From positions 1 through 25,111 of the forward strand of contig CAZGSG010000055.1 in the NCBI GenBank assembly GCA_964528095.1: a stretch of 25,111 nt of DNA, written 5' to 3'. This DNA is from CAZGSG01 sp964528095 (lineage in GTDB: Bacteria > Bacteroidota > Bacteroidia > Chitinophagales > Chitinophagaceae). A program made the position numbers and the translations under genes. Positions 9,207-17,842 of the stretch are shown here, piece by piece. The notes under the pieces were generated by a model. The model was not told the DNA's origin. It ran no database searches and saw only the letters and a list, made by a program, of their open reading frames with translations. Position 1 is the first letter of the stretch; each line of letters starts with the position of its first letter.

Positions 9207-9719
9207 ATGAATCCATTAATAGGCATCATCATGGGCAGCGACAGCGATCTGGCTATTATGCAGGCTGCCGCAGATATCTTAAAACAATTCGATATTGAAT
9301 ATGAGGTGACGGTTGTGTCGGCACACCGCACTCCCCTGCGCATGGTAGACTATGCTCAAAAAGCAAAAAGCCGCGGGCTAAAAGTAATTATCGCCGGTGC
9401 CGGCGGAGCTGCTCATTTGCCTGGCATGGTTGCTTCTATTACACCATTACCTGTGATTGGAGTACCTATTAAATCCTCTAATTCAATAGATGGATGGGAT
9501 TCCGTGCTTTCTATACTGCAAATGCCAAACGGCGTACCTGTAGCCACAGTAGCACTGAATGCCGCTAAAAATGCAGGCATTCTTGCCGCTGAGATCATTG
9601 GGGTATCGGATGAAACTGTTTCTCAAAAAATAACAGACTATAAAAAATCCCTGGACCAGGAAGTTATGGTAAAGGTAGATCGAATGAAAAAAGACGGATT
9701 GAAAAATGGATTCGATTAA
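9207..9719 (+). CDS. purE: N5-carboxyaminoimidazole ribonucleotide mutase, class I PurE
   Basis: A 170-residue protein, the normal size of bacterial PurE. It moves the carboxylate of N5-CAIR to C4 to give CAIR, directly after PurK in purine synthesis. Motifs seen are MGSDSD (residues 9-14), SAHRTP with His40 (38-43), and the glycine-rich substrate loop GAGGAAHLPGM with His70 (64-74). The presence of PurK confirms the two-step route rather than direct CO2 use. Immediately before the ATG is TTTCTTTG (9195-9202), seven of eight matches to the Bacteroidota -7 box, which would give a leaderless or nearly leaderless mRNA. The gene starts 42 bp after the TolC-like gene, so read-through from the efflux operon is also possible. 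Confidence 0.96.
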   Translation: MNPLIGIIMGSDSDLAIMQAAADILKQFDIEYEVTVVSAHRTPLRMVDYAQKAKSRGLKVIIAGAGGAAHLPGMVASITPLPVIGVPIKSSNSIDGWDSVLSILQMPNGVPVATVALNAAKNAGILAAEIIGVSDETVSQKITDYKKSLDQEVMVKVDRMKKDGLKNGFD

Positions 9720-9890
9720 GAATGCAAAATTCAAAAGTAAAAATTCAAAAATAGCCTCCGTGCCAATTGACGAATTCCGGGTTTGACTCTTGTATTTTGT
9801 GTTCATCCTGATTTACACCTGGATTTCGGTTTAAAAGAAAAATATTGAGCGGAAATTCACGTACCCTCATGGGCCTGGTAACTTTAGTTT

Positions 9891-10850
9891 ATGCGTCCTG
9901 TTTATCTGTTAACTTTAAGATCCTATTGTCAACTCCTGATTTTAGCTGTTTTATTCTATAGCTGTCAAACCCAGATCGTATTGCTCAAAGAAACAAAAGA
10001 ACTGCCTGCTTATCCTTCCGCCTCTGGCATAGAATATTATAACAATCATTTTTACATTATTGGCGATGACGCTACCTGTGTGCTGCAACTCGACAGTGAT
10101 TTTGTCATAACAGATTCTATTCCTATTTATGAATCGTCTGTAAAAAGAATACCAAAAGAAACCAAACCAGACCTGGAAGCCATTACGCTTGTATCATGGA
10201 AAAAGAAACCACATTTATTAATACTGGGTTCCGGCTCATTAGCACCTTTTCGTAATATGGGCTGGCTGATTGATCCTGTAACAAAGGAAAAAACTGCTAT
10301 TAACCTCGATGTATTTTATAGTATTTTAAAGGATGCCGGGCTGCCAGAATTAAATATCGAAGGAGTTTGTAGTATTCCCGGTTCTACTATTTTATCCAAC
10401 CGTGGTCATAAAAGGTTTCCCAAAAATTTCCTTGTACTTACTTCGCCTGATTTTTGGCAAAAACAGGGAACCTCTCCGATAAATAAGATAAAAGTGGGTA
10501 CAAACGATGACAAATCCGAGTTCAGCGGAGTATCAGGAATGGCTTATGCATCCCGTAGCGATAAATTACTGCTTACTGTATCAACAGAAAACACCAGTAG
10601 TGTATACGCAGATGGGACAATTGCCAAAAGTTATCTTTGGATCATTGACAATATCTCTGCAAAAAAGAGAATGACGGCCGTCAATCCAACACGTATCATC
10701 GATCTTGAAAAAGAAGATGCCCTTTTTACCGGGCAAAAAATTGAATCGGTCTGCGTAATCGAAGAAACAGCGAATTTTATTCACCTGGCCCTGGTAGCTG
10801 ACAATGATAATGGCACAAGCACTCTATTTCGACTTGATATCAGCAAATAG
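9891..10850 (+). CDS. putative lipoprotein, beta-propeller-like, function unknown
   Basis: A 319-residue protein with a lipoprotein signal (hydrophobic residues 14-22, lipobox LFYSC, Cys25), so it is probably anchored in a membrane facing the periplasm or outside. The mature part is rich in short beta strands with repeating patterns such as SGIEYYNNHFYIIGDD (residues 43-58), PHLLILGSGS and KLLLTVSTENTSSVYADG, which suggest a beta-propeller or similar strand-repeat fold. The family could not be named with certainty; a DUF6929-type assignment is only a guess. TAACTTTA (9879-9886) just before the ATG resembles a weak -7 box. The gene stands alone after purE (171-bp gap) and ends in TAG three bases from the end of convergent bshC. 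Confidence 0.7.
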   Translation: MRPVYLLTLRSYCQLLILAVLFYSCQTQIVLLKETKELPAYPSASGIEYYNNHFYIIGDDATCVLQLDSDFVITDSIPIYESSVKRIPKETKPDLEAITLVSWKKKPHLLILGSGSLAPFRNMGWLIDPVTKEKTAINLDVFYSILKDAGLPELNIEGVCSIPGSTILSNRGHKRFPKNFLVLTSPDFWQKQGTSPINKIKVGTNDDKSEFSGVSGMAYASRSDKLLLTVSTENTSSVYADGTIAKSYLWIIDNISAKKRMTAVNPTRIIDLEKEDALFTGQKIESVCVIEETANFIHLALVADNDNGTSTLFRLDISK

Positions 10851-10853
10851 GAT

Positions 10854-12455
10854 TTATTTCTCTTTCAATACCATGAATGCAGCTTCCATGCTCAGTGAAT
10901 TATCATAAAGGGCAGTAATCAGATCCTTGCCCCATTTCGAATAAAAGTAACTGAAATTGTCATAACGCTCCTGTAGCCCATTGCCAGGAAATAATTGCTT
11001 TTTGATCTCGTGTATCTGTTTCTGTTGCTCGGAAAATTTCCTTTTTTCGGCACGCAGCATTTTTTTTTCCAGCTCCTGCAAACGATAAACGGTTTTTGAT
11101 CGCAGGGCTTCCACATGCTTTTCCAGTGTACTGTCAATAGCGGCGGCCTGTTTCCTGAAAGCATCATACAATTGTTCTACCTGCGATAATGATCCGTTAA
11201 GCTTAACCTGGTTACTGCTTTCTCTTGTCACCCATTTATTCAGCAGGTCCTCTTCAGACAGGAAGAAATCGTCTATTGTAAAACCCAGCCTCTCGATCTT
11301 TTGCTGCCATTTCTTTTCAATTATCAAAAAAGAATTTCGGATCAGCAAAACAGGAAAGGGAACTTTATAATGTTCAAACAGATTTTTTAGTTGTAGCCAG
11401 TAAGCGATCTCTCCCCCACCCCCTATAAATGCGATATTGGGTAAAATGGTCTCCTGGTAAAGACCACGAAGGATCACATTGGGGCTGAACCGTTCAGGAT
11501 GTTCCCGCAATTCCGTAATGATCGTTTCCCTGTTAAATGAGATTGTTGTCTGATGAACGGAATAGACCTCATCTTTTTGTTCGATTCGTTGCCTCAATCC
11601 ATCCTCCAGGTAAAAAAGGTTTATCTCCCTCGGATGTGCCTGCACTTTATATCCTGCGTCAGATAAGTTGTCCGCTGTTTTTTCAACGATCCCAGAGGCG
11701 GCCTGTTTTAAAAGTTCGTCTTCAAAGACAGGGATCATTTCTTTTTTTAATGCACTATTATCAGGCAACAGTACAACTAGCCCGTATGACGCAAAGAGCT
11801 CATTTACGAAAAGAAAAGTTGCGGTCTGCACATCCTGGTCAATCGAATAATATTTTCTGAGCATTGCCACGATCTCAGGTCCGAATGGCTGTACGGACAA
11901 CTCACCTTCAATACGATCAATCAGTTTTACTAATTCCTTATCGATCTTCATTCGCCCTACTGCTCCTGTCTGCTTCGTGGGCCATACCAGTTTCTCTCCA
12001 TTAAGGTGAATATGATTAAGCTCCTCCAGGTCGGCATCTTCTGATCCTATATAATAAACAGGTACAAAATCGTATGCCGGCAATAAGGTTTTCAATTGCG
12101 CTGCCATCTTTATGGCATGCACTATTTTATAAATAAAATACAGTGGTCCTGTAAAAATATTATTCTGGTGCGCAGTGGTGATTGTAAATGTTGTTTCGGA
12201 TAATAAAGCGGTGATATTTTTTTCAACAGTAACAGATAGATTGATTGCGGCATATTGTTTTCTCAGCTCCTGTACGAGTACGGCACGATTAGTTGGAAAC
12301 TTTTTTCTTGCCTCAATGGATGCTTTTATTCCTTCGAGGTTGGCCGGATGAGCAATAAAGGGCGCTTGTGCTTTGGACTGATCGATATAATCCAATACAA
12401 TTTTATTGAAATGACCAGTTTGCCGGTAAGATAATCGTGTAGAAGTACAATCCAT
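10854..12455 (-). CDS. bshC: putative cysteine ligase BshC (bacillithiol synthase)
   Basis: A 533-residue protein from the ATG at 12455. BshC adds cysteine to glucosamine-malate in the last step of bacillithiol synthesis, the low-molecular-weight thiol of Firmicutes and many Bacteroidota. Family signatures are the N-terminal HPANLEGI segment, GPLYFIYKIVHAI (residues 103-115), PVYYIGSEDADLEE (132-145) and the Rossmann-like LPNIAFIGGGGEIAYWLQLK. A C-terminal coiled coil (LRSKTVYRLQELEKKMLRAEKRK and on) precedes the final NFSYFYSKWG helix. The frame is open to 12476, but those seven extra residues are poorly like the family, whereas MDCTSTRLSYRQTG is a good N-terminus. It lies 56 bp after the D-amino-acid dehydrogenase, so it may be co-transcribed with the hydroxyproline operon. 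Its role there is probably independent. Confidence 0.93.
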   Translation of the reverse strand: MDCTSTRLSYRQTGHFNKIVLDYIDQSKAQAPFIAHPANLEGIKASIEARKKFPTNRAVLVQELRKQYAAINLSVTVEKNITALLSETTFTITTAHQNNIFTGPLYFIYKIVHAIKMAAQLKTLLPAYDFVPVYYIGSEDADLEELNHIHLNGEKLVWPTKQTGAVGRMKIDKELVKLIDRIEGELSVQPFGPEIVAMLRKYYSIDQDVQTATFLFVNELFASYGLVVLLPDNSALKKEMIPVFEDELLKQAASGIVEKTADNLSDAGYKVQAHPREINLFYLEDGLRQRIEQKDEVYSVHQTTISFNRETIITELREHPERFSPNVILRGLYQETILPNIAFIGGGGEIAYWLQLKNLFEHYKVPFPVLLIRNSFLIIEKKWQQKIERLGFTIDDFFLSEEDLLNKWVTRESSNQVKLNGSLSQVEQLYDAFRKQAAAIDSTLEKHVEALRSKTVYRLQELEKKMLRAEKRKFSEQQKQIHEIKKQLFPGNGLQERYDNFSYFYSKWGKDLITALYDNSLSMEAAFMVLKEK

Positions 12456-12511
12456 AAAAGAATATAAAAATAACAACTCTGAATTGAAGCTGTTTACCTC
12501 TCAACAAATAT

Positions 12512-13753
12512 TTAACGAAATCGTTCGGGATCGAAAGCGGAAACAGGAATACTTGGGGTTTTATGTCCCACCAGTTCATTGACCAGGACTCCCGTTCCTG
12601 CCGCAGCGCTTACGCCAAGCATGGCATGCCCGCCAGCGTATACAAGATTACTGTACTTATTGTGCCGGCCTATATACGGCATGCCATCCGGGGTGACGGG
12701 GCGGTAACCATACCAGGCTTTTGCCGTATTCGGCTCGGGCAACTGCATTCCTGGATAATATTTTTTAAATGCATTATAAACAGCGATCACCCTTTTGGGA
12801 AGTATATTATCGCTATGACCGCTCATTTCCATCGTGCCTCCTATGCGCAACCATTTCTCTATAGGTGAGGTAGCGGTACGGTCATCTACGAGTATGGAAG
12901 GATATTGTAAGTTCTTTTCAAGATCATTATACACAATACTATACCCTTTACCTGGTTGCATCAGCATTTGAATGCCCAGGATCTTCGAAATATTTCCTAA
13001 CCAGGAGCCGTTTGCAATGACCAGCTCCTCGCAAGGCAGTTGCATTTTGTCTGTGATTACGGCCGTGATCTTTCCATCTTTTTTCTCAAAACCTGTCACA
13101 TTGGTATTCAGCCAGAATTTAACGCCCATCTTCAGCAATTGTTCATATAAAGAATGCATGAACCTGGCAGGGCTTACATGACAATCATCAAGATACAATA
13201 CTCCGCCTGCTACGTTTACTTCCACCTGTTTTTCATAATCCTGTACCTGTTGCGGAGTGCAACTGATGGTCTTTAATCCGAAACGATGGGCCTGCTCTGC
13301 CAGGTGTTTTTCATGTTCACCTGTTTTTGCCGTTTTGTACAACATCCAGCAGCCTTTTTCTATCATATCAAAAGGCGCAAGTTCTTTCTTCAGATCAACC
13401 ATCAATTCGCGGGAAAGTTGAAGCAGGTTATTTAAATGTGGTGCGCTTTGCTCCACATGACCGGCTGTAGCCGATCTTTTAAATGCAAGGCCCCAACGAA
13501 TAAGATCAGCGTTCAGCCTTGGTTTTATATAAAACGGCGAGGAAGAGCTCATCATCCATTTTAATCCCTGCCTGATGATACCGGGCGTGGCCAGGGGTAT
13601 AAAATGCGAAGGCGAGATATAGCCCATATTGCCAAATGAACAGCCATCCGTAATAGTATTCTTTTCAATGACGGTTACTTCATGCCCGGCTTTTCTTAAA
13701 TAATAAGCACTGCATAGTCCAATAACACCGCCACCAACGATCGTTACTTTCAT
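12512..13753 (-). CDS. FAD-dependent D-amino-acid dehydrogenase, probably D-hydroxyproline dehydrogenase
   Basis: A 413-residue DadA/DAO-family oxidoreductase. The N-terminal dinucleotide fold VTIVGGGVIGLCSAYYL has GGGVIG at residues 7-12 and the acidic Glu that binds ribose (VIEK). The C-terminal FAD segment is NLVYAGGHAMLGVSAAAGTGVLVNEL. The middle (residues 60-330) is the substrate domain. By family it oxidises a D-amino acid to an imino acid and passes electrons to the respiratory chain. The specific inference of cis-4-hydroxy-D-proline as substrate, giving pyrroline-4-hydroxy-2-carboxylate, rests on sharing an operon with a 4-hydroxyproline 2-epimerase. The ATG at 13753 lies 4 bp after the stop of the hydrolase gene, so translation is probably coupled. 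The following pathway enzymes (deaminase, 2-oxoglutarate semialdehyde dehydrogenase) are not in the window. Confidence 0.85.
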   Translation of the reverse strand: MKVTIVGGGVIGLCSAYYLRKAGHEVTVIEKNTITDGCSFGNMGYISPSHFIPLATPGIIRQGLKWMMSSSSPFYIKPRLNADLIRWGLAFKRSATAGHVEQSAPHLNNLLQLSRELMVDLKKELAPFDMIEKGCWMLYKTAKTGEHEKHLAEQAHRFGLKTISCTPQQVQDYEKQVEVNVAGGVLYLDDCHVSPARFMHSLYEQLLKMGVKFWLNTNVTGFEKKDGKITAVITDKMQLPCEELVIANGSWLGNISKILGIQMLMQPGKGYSIVYNDLEKNLQYPSILVDDRTATSPIEKWLRIGGTMEMSGHSDNILPKRVIAVYNAFKKYYPGMQLPEPNTAKAWYGYRPVTPDGMPYIGRHNKYSNLVYAGGHAMLGVSAAAGTGVLVNELVGHKTPSIPVSAFDPERFR

Positions 13754-13757
13754 TACC

Positions 13758-14810
13758 TTATTTTTTTCCGGTGAGTTGCCTGATCAGCAATGTTTCTTTT
13801 TCATCATATGCTTTCCCGTCTTTATAAAAAATATCATGAAACCAGGGTACAGGTTCAGGCGAACCTTCTTTACTACCCCAGGGAAAGATCGTGTTGCTTT
13901 TACCGCTCACCAATCCCCAGTTGATCGCACCTACATTGTATCTTTTTAAAATAGGAAGATGAGTGGCAAAAAGACTTTTATTGCTGCGGGCCATATATTC
14001 CGTACAGATCACAGGGCGCCCTCTTTTCTGAAGACTGTCCATCGCACTTTTAATTGACACTGTATCGCTGTAATTATGAAATGTAATAATATCGGAGTTG
14101 GTAAGCTGAAACTCATTAAGAGCAGGAAATTCAGAAAACCATACACCCATGGAAACAGGTGGTGAAGGCTCTGCATTCCGCGCCCACTCAACAATCTTTT
14201 TTAACAAGGGAAGTGAACTCATTCCATAACTACTGTTTCCCGGCTCATTGTAGAGATCCCATAACAAGATCCGTTTGTCTTTTTTGAATGACACCAGGAT
14301 ATCAGTCACATATTCCTGCAGGTATTTCCATTGAGTACTGTCAGCATGTACTGTCTGCGATGGACTTCTCACCCACCCGCTGTTGTGAACACCCCGTTTG
14401 GGAATAGGCTGTTTGCCTACCACGGGATCGGGGTTCCAGCAGTCATCAAAAAATACAAAAAGTATCTTAATCTTATGCTTAGCGGCAATAGATAAAAAGG
14501 CACTGATCCTTTTCTTAAAACCGGTGGCATCTTCTTTCCAGGCAAGATCATGAAGGTAAACACGCATTACGTTCATCCCGATAATCTGCGCCCACCCGAG
14601 CTCCCGGTCGATGGTCGTGCTGTCAAAAGTTGTCGCCTGCCACATTTCCAATTGATTAATGGCAGTGCTGGGAAGAAAATCTGCACCTACCAGCCAGGGC
14701 TGGTCTTTGTACCAGTGGTTTGCCTTTTTTTCCGTCCACACTGCATTGTCCTGGCTAAATGCTGTAATAAATAATAGGCAATACCCTGCAATTAACAGTA
14801 GTCTTTTCAT
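13758..14810 (-). CDS. secreted clan GH-A-like glycoside hydrolase (cellulase/xylanase-annotated family)
   Basis: A 350-residue protein with a signal peptide (MKRLLLIAGYCLLFITAFSQ, cleavage near residue 20) and a single TIM-barrel-like domain. Clan GH-A landmarks are present: WDLYNEPG with Glu189 as probable acid/base at the end of strand 4, and VICTEYMAR with Glu271 as probable nucleophile at strand 7. Other strands are visible as MRVYLHDLAW (about residues 82-91) and ILFVFFDDCW (116-125). Homologues are commonly labelled cellulase or 1,4-beta-xylanase, but the substrate is not established from sequence. It sits 9 bp after the GH127 gene and 4 bp before the dehydrogenase gene. In this operon a role on plant cell-wall glycoprotein sugars is more likely than cellulose. 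Confidence 0.82.
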   Translation of the reverse strand: MKRLLLIAGYCLLFITAFSQDNAVWTEKKANHWYKDQPWLVGADFLPSTAINQLEMWQATTFDSTTIDRELGWAQIIGMNVMRVYLHDLAWKEDATGFKKRISAFLSIAAKHKIKILFVFFDDCWNPDPVVGKQPIPKRGVHNSGWVRSPSQTVHADSTQWKYLQEYVTDILVSFKKDKRILLWDLYNEPGNSSYGMSSLPLLKKIVEWARNAEPSPPVSMGVWFSEFPALNEFQLTNSDIITFHNYSDTVSIKSAMDSLQKRGRPVICTEYMARSNKSLFATHLPILKRYNVGAINWGLVSGKSNTIFPWGSKEGSPEPVPWFHDIFYKDGKAYDEKETLLIRQLTGKK

Positions 14811-14819
14811 AGCGGGAAG

Positions 14820-16787
14820 TTAATAATTGATCTTTACATCTTTGATTTTTACTGGCAGCCACAACTGCATTTCATTTTTTCCGCGGTTAGCCCAGGTATA
14901 GTAAGGGATAGCGGTCACTTTTTTATTCTCAGTTTGAATAGATTGTCCTTTTGTATCTACTGATACAACCGGCACTATCGCCTGCAAAGCTACAACAGGT
15001 TCGGTCAATACCTGCTGGTCTATTGTTGTAAAACGGGCATCTGTCGGGATAATAATATTCCAGGCATGCCCATTATTGTCTGCGCCCTCTATGCAATATA
15101 CAAGCGGCCCTCTTTGAAGAGCGATCCTGTCTTCATTGAATTTCAATTCTGGCTTTGCTTCGATCCTTTCTACCTGCATGGGGATACTATATGCCATCAC
15201 ATCTCCTTTTTTCCATTCCCTCTCCACTATAGCATAACCATTTTCTATCCTGTAAGTGAATGGCAGGCCGTTGACCGTAATTGTGAGAGGAGTAACAGGC
15301 AGATCATCTTTTTTTGTTGTATATAATTCCCCGGCATCGCCAGCCCGTGTTGCCCAAGCGGGCATACGCAGGCGTATACCAAATTTTTCTTTTTTTGATG
15401 GATCGACGTTTAATTTTATGTTGCCAGTCCACGGATAATTTGTTTCCATCTTCAATGCTACTTCATTTTTCCCCAACAGTATCTTTGTATCACTGCCTAC
15501 AAATAAATTGACCCAGATATCCCTGTCGTTTTTTGCATAGATATAATCCCCCAGCGAAGCGACCAATCTTGCGATATTTGCAGGACAGCAGGCTGTACCA
15601 AACCACTCGCGCCGGGCATGCTGGCCACGTGAAGCCAAAGGATTCCCATAAAAGAAACGGTCACCACTCAGACTAAGCCCATCCAGCGCACCATTGTATA
15701 AACTTTTCTCCAGCACATCCATGTATTTACTTTCTCCGGTCAACGCATTCATGCGTTGGTTCCAAAAGACCATGCCTACAGATGCACAGGTCTCACAATA
15801 AGCCTGTTCGTTTGGAAGATCGTAGTCCTGGGAAAAACCTTCATTACTTCCGGCTGAACCGATACCACCGGTGATGTACATATTACGATAAACCACATCT
15901 TCCCAAACTTTCTTCATCGCATTCATATAACCCTGGTCACCGGTGAGTGCTGCCACATCTGCCGCTCCCGTGTACATATACATGGCCCGTACTGCGTGAC
16001 CGGTTATCTGTGTTTGCTCTTTAACAGGTAATATATCCTGGGCATAGGCGGTATCCTTCCAATCTGTCCAGGTATATCCTTTTGCAAGCCGTTTACCACG
16101 TTCGCTCAGTAACCAGTCCGCCAGTTTCAGGTATCGTTCGTTCTTTGTTACTTTATATAGTTTCACAAGGGCCAGTTCAAGTTCCTGGTGACCCGTTACC
16201 CAATCACGCTTTCCCGGACCGAATAACCCGTCAAAATGATCAGCCCACCTGATCGCCACATCCAGCAGTTTTCTTTTGCCGGTCGCATTAAAATAAGCAA
16301 CCGCTGCTTCTATGAGATGGCCGTTATTGTAGTCCTCATGCATACTCATATCGGTATATCGTTTATCCGGCGCATCAAGCGTATAATAAGTATTGAGATA
16401 TCCATCGGGTTGTTGGGCTGCGGCGATCTTATCAATCCATTCATCGCATTTGATTTCCATTGCAGCCGCAGGATGCGTTTTCAACGAATAAGACATTGCT
16501 TCAAGCGCTTTGAACACATCGCTGTCATCATAGAATATGCCCTGGTGCTTCTCTCCTTTTCTGGCGGCTACTTTTTCAAAATTCTTTATCCGCGGAGTCG
16601 CTATTTCTGTCTGGTAAATACAGGCAGCCAGTGTGGTGGTAGCTACTTTATCAATCTTGGGTTTCCAAAAATTATCGGTGATATTGACCCTGGAGAAACT
16701 AACAAATTCAAATTGTTGGGGAGATGTTTGCCCGTATGATCCAACAACCATTGAAAAGAAGAACAGAGATCCAATTAGTTTTTTCAT
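14820..16787 (-). CDS. GH127 beta-L-arabinofuranosidase, secreted
   Basis: A 655-residue protein with a signal peptide ending near Gly-Gln20. It has an (alpha/alpha)6 barrel domain to about residue 430, then beta-sandwich domains. The GH127 active site as known from HypBA1 of Bifidobacterium longum (acid/base Glu322; zinc ligands Glu338, Cys340, Cys417, Cys418; Cys417 nucleophile) is matched by Glu316, Glu332, Cys334, Cys400 and Cys401, in NEGFSQDYDLPNEQAY-CETC and TACCPANIARL. The 16- and 18-residue spacings between the first three are identical to HypBA1. The family removes beta-L-arabinofuranose, including from hydroxyproline-linked arabino-oligosaccharides of extensin, by a cysteine-based retaining mechanism. 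It lies 131 bp downstream of the hydroxyproline epimerase gene. The C-terminus is complete, with a stop at 14820. Confidence 0.93.
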   Translation of the reverse strand: MKKLIGSLFFFSMVVGSYGQTSPQQFEFVSFSRVNITDNFWKPKIDKVATTTLAACIYQTEIATPRIKNFEKVAARKGEKHQGIFYDDSDVFKALEAMSYSLKTHPAAAMEIKCDEWIDKIAAAQQPDGYLNTYYTLDAPDKRYTDMSMHEDYNNGHLIEAAVAYFNATGKRKLLDVAIRWADHFDGLFGPGKRDWVTGHQELELALVKLYKVTKNERYLKLADWLLSERGKRLAKGYTWTDWKDTAYAQDILPVKEQTQITGHAVRAMYMYTGAADVAALTGDQGYMNAMKKVWEDVVYRNMYITGGIGSAGSNEGFSQDYDLPNEQAYCETCASVGMVFWNQRMNALTGESKYMDVLEKSLYNGALDGLSLSGDRFFYGNPLASRGQHARREWFGTACCPANIARLVASLGDYIYAKNDRDIWVNLFVGSDTKILLGKNEVALKMETNYPWTGNIKLNVDPSKKEKFGIRLRMPAWATRAGDAGELYTTKKDDLPVTPLTITVNGLPFTYRIENGYAIVEREWKKGDVMAYSIPMQVERIEAKPELKFNEDRIALQRGPLVYCIEGADNNGHAWNIIIPTDARFTTIDQQVLTEPVVALQAIVPVVSVDTKGQSIQTENKKVTAIPYYTWANRGKNEMQLWLPVKIKDVKINY

Positions 16788-16918
16788 GTGTTCATTTTAT
16801 TTTTTGCTACATACCCGCCCATGCCGGCATACAGCGTATTTTACAAAAATGATCATCGCTTTCATATTAATTAACTGGATAATTTCTGTGGATATTCGAT
16901 ATACTGTCTGAACTCATT

Positions 16919-17836
16919 TTATATAACCTGAAATCCATGCGCATAAGGATCATCTTCTTTATCGATCCAGATCGTATTATACCCATAAATCCTTGCCCAG
17001 CCTTCTACTGAAGGACGGATCGCCGGCCTGCCAGCCAGTGTTGTTTCCTCCTCTATCCGGCCAATAAACTTGCTGCCGATAATACTTTCATGAATGAACT
17101 CATCTCCTTTTTTCAATTTTCCTTTTGCATACCATTGGGCCATTCTTGCACTTGTGCCGGTACCACAGGGAGAGCGGTCTATCGCCTTTTCCCCATAAAA
17201 GACCGCATTGCGGGCAGTGGATGATTGATCCATCACTGCACCTGTCCATAAAATGTGTGAACAGCCTTTTATTGTGGCATCTTCCGGATGCACAAATTCA
17301 TACTTCGCATTAATATTTTTTCTTAATTCCCTGGCCCAGGCAATTAATTTGTCAGCCGAATAGTGTTCAAGACCTTTAAAGTTCTTTTGCGCATCCACGA
17401 TCGCATAAAAATTGCCGCCGTAAGACACGTCAATAACCAGTTCCCCCAGTTCGGGACAATCGGCTGTCAATCCTTCTGAGTGAAGAAAAGAAGCTACATT
17501 GGTAAGTTTGACGGTTTTTACTTTCTCAGCACTCCGGCTTCCGAAAGAACTTGTGAGTGCAGTAGCCGAAGTATAATTGATCATCACCAGGCCGGCAGGC
17601 GCTTCCATTCTTACCTGACCGGGTATCTTTGGAGTGATCAACCCCTCTTCTATAGCGATGGTGATTGTACCGATTGTACCATGCCCGCACATAGGCAGGC
17701 AGCCACTTGTCTCAATAAATAATACCGCTACATCATTGGAGGGATCATGTGGTGGATAAAGAATAGAGCCACTCATCATATCATGCCCCCTGGGCTCAAA
17801 CATTAGCCCGGTACGGATCCAGTCATATTCCCGCAT
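16919..17836 (-). CDS. 4-hydroxyproline 2-epimerase (proline racemase family), open part after an in-frame stop
   Basis: The open part codes 305 residues from the ATG at 17836. The family interconverts trans-4-hydroxy-L-proline and cis-4-hydroxy-D-proline in the cytosol. Both catalytic cysteines are present: Cys50 in LPMCGHGTIG and Cys224 in DRSPCGTGTSA (Cys89 and Cys263 of the full frame). Two Cys, rather than Thr/Cys, point to epimerase or racemase and not to 3-hydroxyproline dehydratase. DWIRTGLMFEPRGHDMMSGSI is typical of the 4-hydroxyproline subgroup. The ATG is internal: the normal first 36 codons lie upstream in the same frame, behind a TAG at 17843-17845. Re-initiation here would give a protein lacking the first strands of the N-terminal domain. 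Nothing else is degraded, so the lesion is recent, an assembly error, or tolerated. Confidence 0.88.
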   Translation of the reverse strand: MREYDWIRTGLMFEPRGHDMMSGSILYPPHDPSNDVAVLFIETSGCLPMCGHGTIGTITIAIEEGLITPKIPGQVRMEAPAGLVMINYTSATALTSSFGSRSAEKVKTVKLTNVASFLHSEGLTADCPELGELVIDVSYGGNFYAIVDAQKNFKGLEHYSADKLIAWARELRKNINAKYEFVHPEDATIKGCSHILWTGAVMDQSSTARNAVFYGEKAIDRSPCGTGTSARMAQWYAKGKLKKGDEFIHESIIGSKFIGRIEEETTLAGRPAIRPSVEGWARIYGYNTIWIDKEDDPYAHGFQVI

Positions 17837-17842
17837 AAAATG

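Noticed and set aside
16236..16739. 167-codon plus-strand open frame inside the GH127 gene
   Set aside because: Opposite a gene with intact catalytic motifs; composition and residues look like a shadow.
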